64,000 bases of DNA from Mercurialis annua (taxonomy: Eukaryota; Streptophyta; Magnoliopsida; Malpighiales; Euphorbiaceae), in NCBI RefSeq assembly GCF_937616625.2, contig NC_065576.1:24474628-24538627 (forward strand). Reading direction: 5' to 3'. The position numbers and the translations under genes were made by a program. Below the pieces are notes generated by a model. The model was given only the letters and a program-made list of their open reading frames with translations. It was not told the origin of the DNA and made no database searches. How positions within the stretch are numbered: position 1 is the stretch's first letter; the number at the start of each line of letters is the position of its first letter. This document shows positions 61,194 to 64,000 of the stretch, piece after piece.

Positions 61194-61562
61194 ATGGATA
61201 CCAAGTCGCCTGAACGGCGAAATACCAAGGTTAGGAAAATATGGGTACCAAAGTGTGAGAAACGAGTAGATGATCTGGCCGACACGACAACGGTTCACAA
61301 GGATGAAAAAGATTCCGGCGGCAAACCGTCTTACAAAGACGTACTCGTATCGCACCAGGGTGGCCAGTTGAAAGCGAGATTGCCCAAAGACCGCGAGGTC
61401 ATTGTTTCGCACAAGAAGGGAGTGCTAAAAGCTTGGGTCCCGGTGGTAAGGGACGAATACAGAGTGAAGGTGGTCACACTCCCCGACTCGTACAGAAGTA
61501 AGCCCGGACAGAAGGCGACGTCATCGTTCCAGAAGGAGATAGCGCCGACAGTACAGCGGTAG
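61194..61562 (+). CDS. Gag-protease linker segment of the Tat element
   Basis: 122 codons in the gag frame, starting MDTKSPERRNTKVRKIWVPK and ending at a TAG (61560-61562). It contains a short tandem repeat: VSHQGGQLKARLP then VSHKKGVLKAWVP. It is rich in Lys and has no catalytic motif; such linkers precede protease in Tat elements. Protease begins in another frame right at its end, so a frameshift, natural or by mutation, separates them. Confidence 0.6.
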   Translation: MDTKSPERRNTKVRKIWVPKCEKRVDDLADTTTVHKDEKDSGGKPSYKDVLVSHQGGQLKARLPKDREVIVSHKKGVLKAWVPVVRDEYRVKVVTLPDSYRSKPGQKATSSFQKEIAPTVQR

Positions 61563-62170
61563 TATCTCTTAGCAAACCTCCAACGAGGATGACAAGGCAC
61601 ATTCGGCCACTGTACATCAAGTCCGATTTGAACGGGGTGTCAATCAACAGGGTCCTTATCGATAACGGGGCTGGCGTTAACATACTACCGGAGAAAATGC
61701 TAAAAAAATAGGGCATAACGCGGGATCAGCTTGACCCGACTGATGTTTACATGACTGATTTCGCATGAGGCGAAACGCCGGCCGAGGGGTACATCACCCT
61801 CCGAATCAAGGTCGGGCGAGTAGAAACCGAAGAAGGATTTTTTGTGGTCAATGCCTGGAGCAACTACAACATCTTACTCGGCCGAGATTGGATACACTCC
61901 AACATGTGTATACCATCGACCATGCATCAGATGCTCTTCATATGACGAGATGACGGCGAGGCCGAAGTCGTGCAGGGCGACCCCAACCCCTTCGGCGAAG
62001 ACCATAACGTGCTCGAAGCACGTTTATATGACGAGGAAGTGCGCAACATACAATCCCTTAGTTCAAAAGGGGAGACGAGCGTTCCTCGCCTACTTGTTAA
62101 CTCAGATCGGCCAGTATCAGTGACCCTCGGGGGCAAAGGCCGATCTACCATCCTCAAAAGTTTACAATGA
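61559..62170 (+). pseudogene. Tat element aspartic protease region
   Basis: The frame reads KPPTRMTRHIRPLYI, the active-site segment VLIDNGAGVNILP, then FFVVNAWSNYNILLGRDWI, the usual second half of a Tat retropepsin. In-frame stops occur at 61709 (in an A-rich run, MLKK, stop), 61766 (DFA, stop) and 61943 (MLFI, stop), so it is inactive as it stands. The N in DNG replaces the usual S or T but occurs in this lineage as far as I recall. It ends at 62170; the RT frame starts in a different phase at 62167. Confidence 0.85.
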
Positions 62171-64000
62171 TAGCACGAAATAAGGAATTGAGGGAGAAGA
62201 TTAGGCAGTTAGCCTCGCTGTACGATATTGCATCGGCCGAATGCATCTACGAGGACCAAGATCAAGACCCAACAGGATCGGTGAGAGTCGGGGACATACA
62301 ATTAGCGACAGGGAAACTGGAAGATGATCCCGCTCAAGTACAAGACGAACTTCTCGAAGTAAATTTGGGGACAGATGAATCGCCTAAGCCTATATATGTC
62401 AACGCAGGACTGGACGAGGGATTCAGAGGACAACTGATCGCTTTACTCATTAAGTTTCGCGACTGTTTTGCCTGGTCGTACGACGAGATGCCGGGCCTTG
62501 ACCCTGACATCGCCGAGCACAAGCTTCCATTGAAAAGTGGATTTCGGCCATTTCGGCAACCTCCCCGGCGAATGTCCAGGGAAGTGGATAACCTCATCCA
62601 GGACGAAATTAAGCGGCTGGAAGATGCTAAGTTTATTCGGGAAGCCCAGTACACCGAATGGCTCTCTAACATCGTACCAGTGATGAAGAAAAACGGAAAG
62701 CTAAGAGTATGCGTGGATTTTCGAAACCTCAACCTGGCCACACCTAAGGACGAATACCCGATGCCGGTGGCCGATATGGTAATAGACAGGGCAGCAGGAC
62801 ACACGATACTCAGTTTCCTCGACGCACACTCTGGGTACAACCAAGTACCAATCAGCAAATAGGACATCTCCAAAACAGCCTTCCGATGCCCCGAGCCGAT
62901 TGGAGCGTACGAATGGGTCGTGATGCCTTTCGGCTTGAAAAACGCGGGGGCAACATATCAGAGAGCGATGAACAAAATGTTCAGAGGCCTCGACTGCCTT
63001 GAAGTTTACATAGACGACGTTGTGATTAAATCAAATACCAGCGAAGTCCATCTGTCCGACCTTCGGGAAGGTTTCGAACGCATACGACGTAATGGGTTGA
63101 AGATGAATCCTCTAAAATGCGCATCCGGTGTTTTGGCTGGAAACTTCTTGGGTTTTTTGGTTCACCAGCGGGGAGTAGAAATAGACAAGAACAAAGCCAA
63201 GGCGATCATCAATGCTGAACCACCCAAAACCAAGAAGCAGCTCCAGAGGCTCATCGGTCAAATCAATTTCCTCAGGAGATTCATAGCAAACACAGCAGGC
63301 CGACTTCGCAGCTGGAGTGTTTTGCTAAGAGGAAAAGAGACCGGTGAGTGGATATGGACGGACGAGCAACAGAGGGTGTTCGACGATTTAAAAGGTTACT
63401 TGGCAAAACCTCCGGTTATGACCCCTCCAAAGCCGAATAAACCATTGTTGTTGTATCTATCGGATGCACACGAATCCCTAGGCTGTATGCTCGCCCAAGA
63501 GGACGATGGGGTTGAAAGAGCAGTCTACTATCTGAGCCGAGGACCGACGGATACAGAGATTCGCTATACCGACATAGAAAAAATGTGTCTGTGCCTATAC
63601 TTTACATGCTGCAAGCTGCGATACTATATGCTGCCGGTAGTGGTGTACGTACTATCCCAGACCGATATTATTAAGTATGTTCTATCAAAACCATACCTAA
63701 GAAATCGGATTGGGAAATGGGCGATTGCGATGTCCCAATTTACATTGGTATATGTCCCCCAGAGGGCGGTCAAAGGACAGGTATTAGCTGATTTCTTAGC
63801 CGATCATCCTGGCATTACCCTCACGGAGAAAACAATCAGTTGTTGCGACATCGCTGTTTGGGAGATGTGGTTCGATGGATCCAGGACTAGCCAGGGGGAA
63901 GGCGCCGGAGTGCATATTATCTCACCCCTAGGTGCATCATACCAGCTATCATTCAAACTCCAATTTGAATGTACCAACAATCAGGCAGAATACGAAGCCC
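62167..64000 (+). pseudogene. Tat element RT, RNase H and archaeal-type RNase H
   Basis: RT N-terminal region FRDCFAWSYDEMPGLDPDI, then FIREAQYTEWLSNIVPVMKK, LRVCVDFRNLNLATPKDEYP, motif A LSFLDAHSGYNQV (Asp present), then a TAG at 62860-62862 replacing a sense codon before DISKTAF. The frame then stays open to the window end: MPFGLKNAGATYQRAMN, YIDDVVIKS (from 63007), and RNase H with LYLSDAHESLGCML, YTDIEKM and SQTDIIKYV. From about 63860 the second RNase H begins: WEMWFDGSRTSQGEGAGVHI, then FECTNNQAEYEA at the edge. Catalytic residues seen are intact; the single stop in RT is the only lesion in this part. Two RNase H domains in series are diagnostic of the Tat lineage. Confidence 0.92.

Larger units (their letters stand above)
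58362..64000 (+). mobile_element. Tat-lineage Ty3/gypsy retrotransposon, 5' part
   Basis: Plus-strand element cut by the window end: LTR 58362-58844, PBS 58850-58865, gag 58875-61172, linker frame to 61562, protease about 61559-62170, RT and RNase H from 62167, and from about 63860 a second RNase H. The pairing of a normal RNase H with an archaeal-type RNase H (FDGSR and NNQAEYEA), plus the very long gag, places it in the Tat lineage (Ogre/Retand relatives). Integrase and 3' LTR are beyond the window. GC content is higher than in the chromovirus. It inserted after satellite CATAG, so the expected right flank is a CATAG-like duplication. Confidence 0.93.

Noticed and set aside
58868..62873. 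Long minus-strand frames opposite the Tat gag and pol (60888-61412, 62334-62873)
   Set aside because: They mirror the coding strand of recognised retrotransposon proteins and show no domain of their own.

Overview
The window looks like a heterochromatic stretch of a flowering-plant nuclear genome, possibly (peri)centromeric. About 44 kb of its 64 kb is one tandem satellite with a monomer of about 99 bp, always head-to-tail in the same orientation. Every other sequence is an insertion into that array or lies at its edge: an LTR-retrotransposon end, a Stowaway-type MITE, a 5.5-kb organelle-derived insert, and two Ty3/gypsy retrotransposons. I see no intact host protein gene. The many short reading frames in the satellite are by-products of the repeat.

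Layout. 1-1781: probable LTR, cut by the window edge, with a 40-bp minisatellite. 1782-36702: satellite, interrupted at 3030-3302 by the MITE. This satellite is nested: 99-bp units and 48-bp deleted units, a 2193-bp repeat, a 1166-bp duplication, and blocks recurring every 11.4-12.8 kb. 36703-42213: insert of mitochondrial character. It holds a plastid-type trnS-GGA, a decayed Ty3/gypsy gag fragment and a broken mitovirus-like RdRp, so it appears to mix plastid, nuclear and viral DNA that passed through a mitochondrial genome. 42214-51426: satellite again, including a nearly perfect 1853-bp duplication. 51427-58262: full-length, minus-strand chromovirus (CRM-like) with both LTRs, PBS and PPT, but pol and gag broken many times. 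58263-58361: one stranded satellite monomer. 58362-64000: 5' part of a plus-strand Tat-lineage Ty3/gypsy element with LTR, PBS, a long gag, protease, RT, RNase H and the start of a second, archaeal-type RNase H. It runs off the window.

How it fits together. The satellite is the oldest layer. The insertions interrupt it, and the satellite or higher-order pattern can be followed on both sides of the MITE, the organelle insert and the chromovirus. No coding unit appears functional: the chromovirus has lost a catalytic RT aspartate and carries several stops and frameshifts, the Tat element has stops in protease and RT, and the RdRp lacks its motif C segment. The points most worth checking are the nested satellite architecture, the mosaic organelle insert with the viral remnant, and the chromovirus reading frame that crosses the PPT into the LTR. 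No species can be named from the sequence alone.
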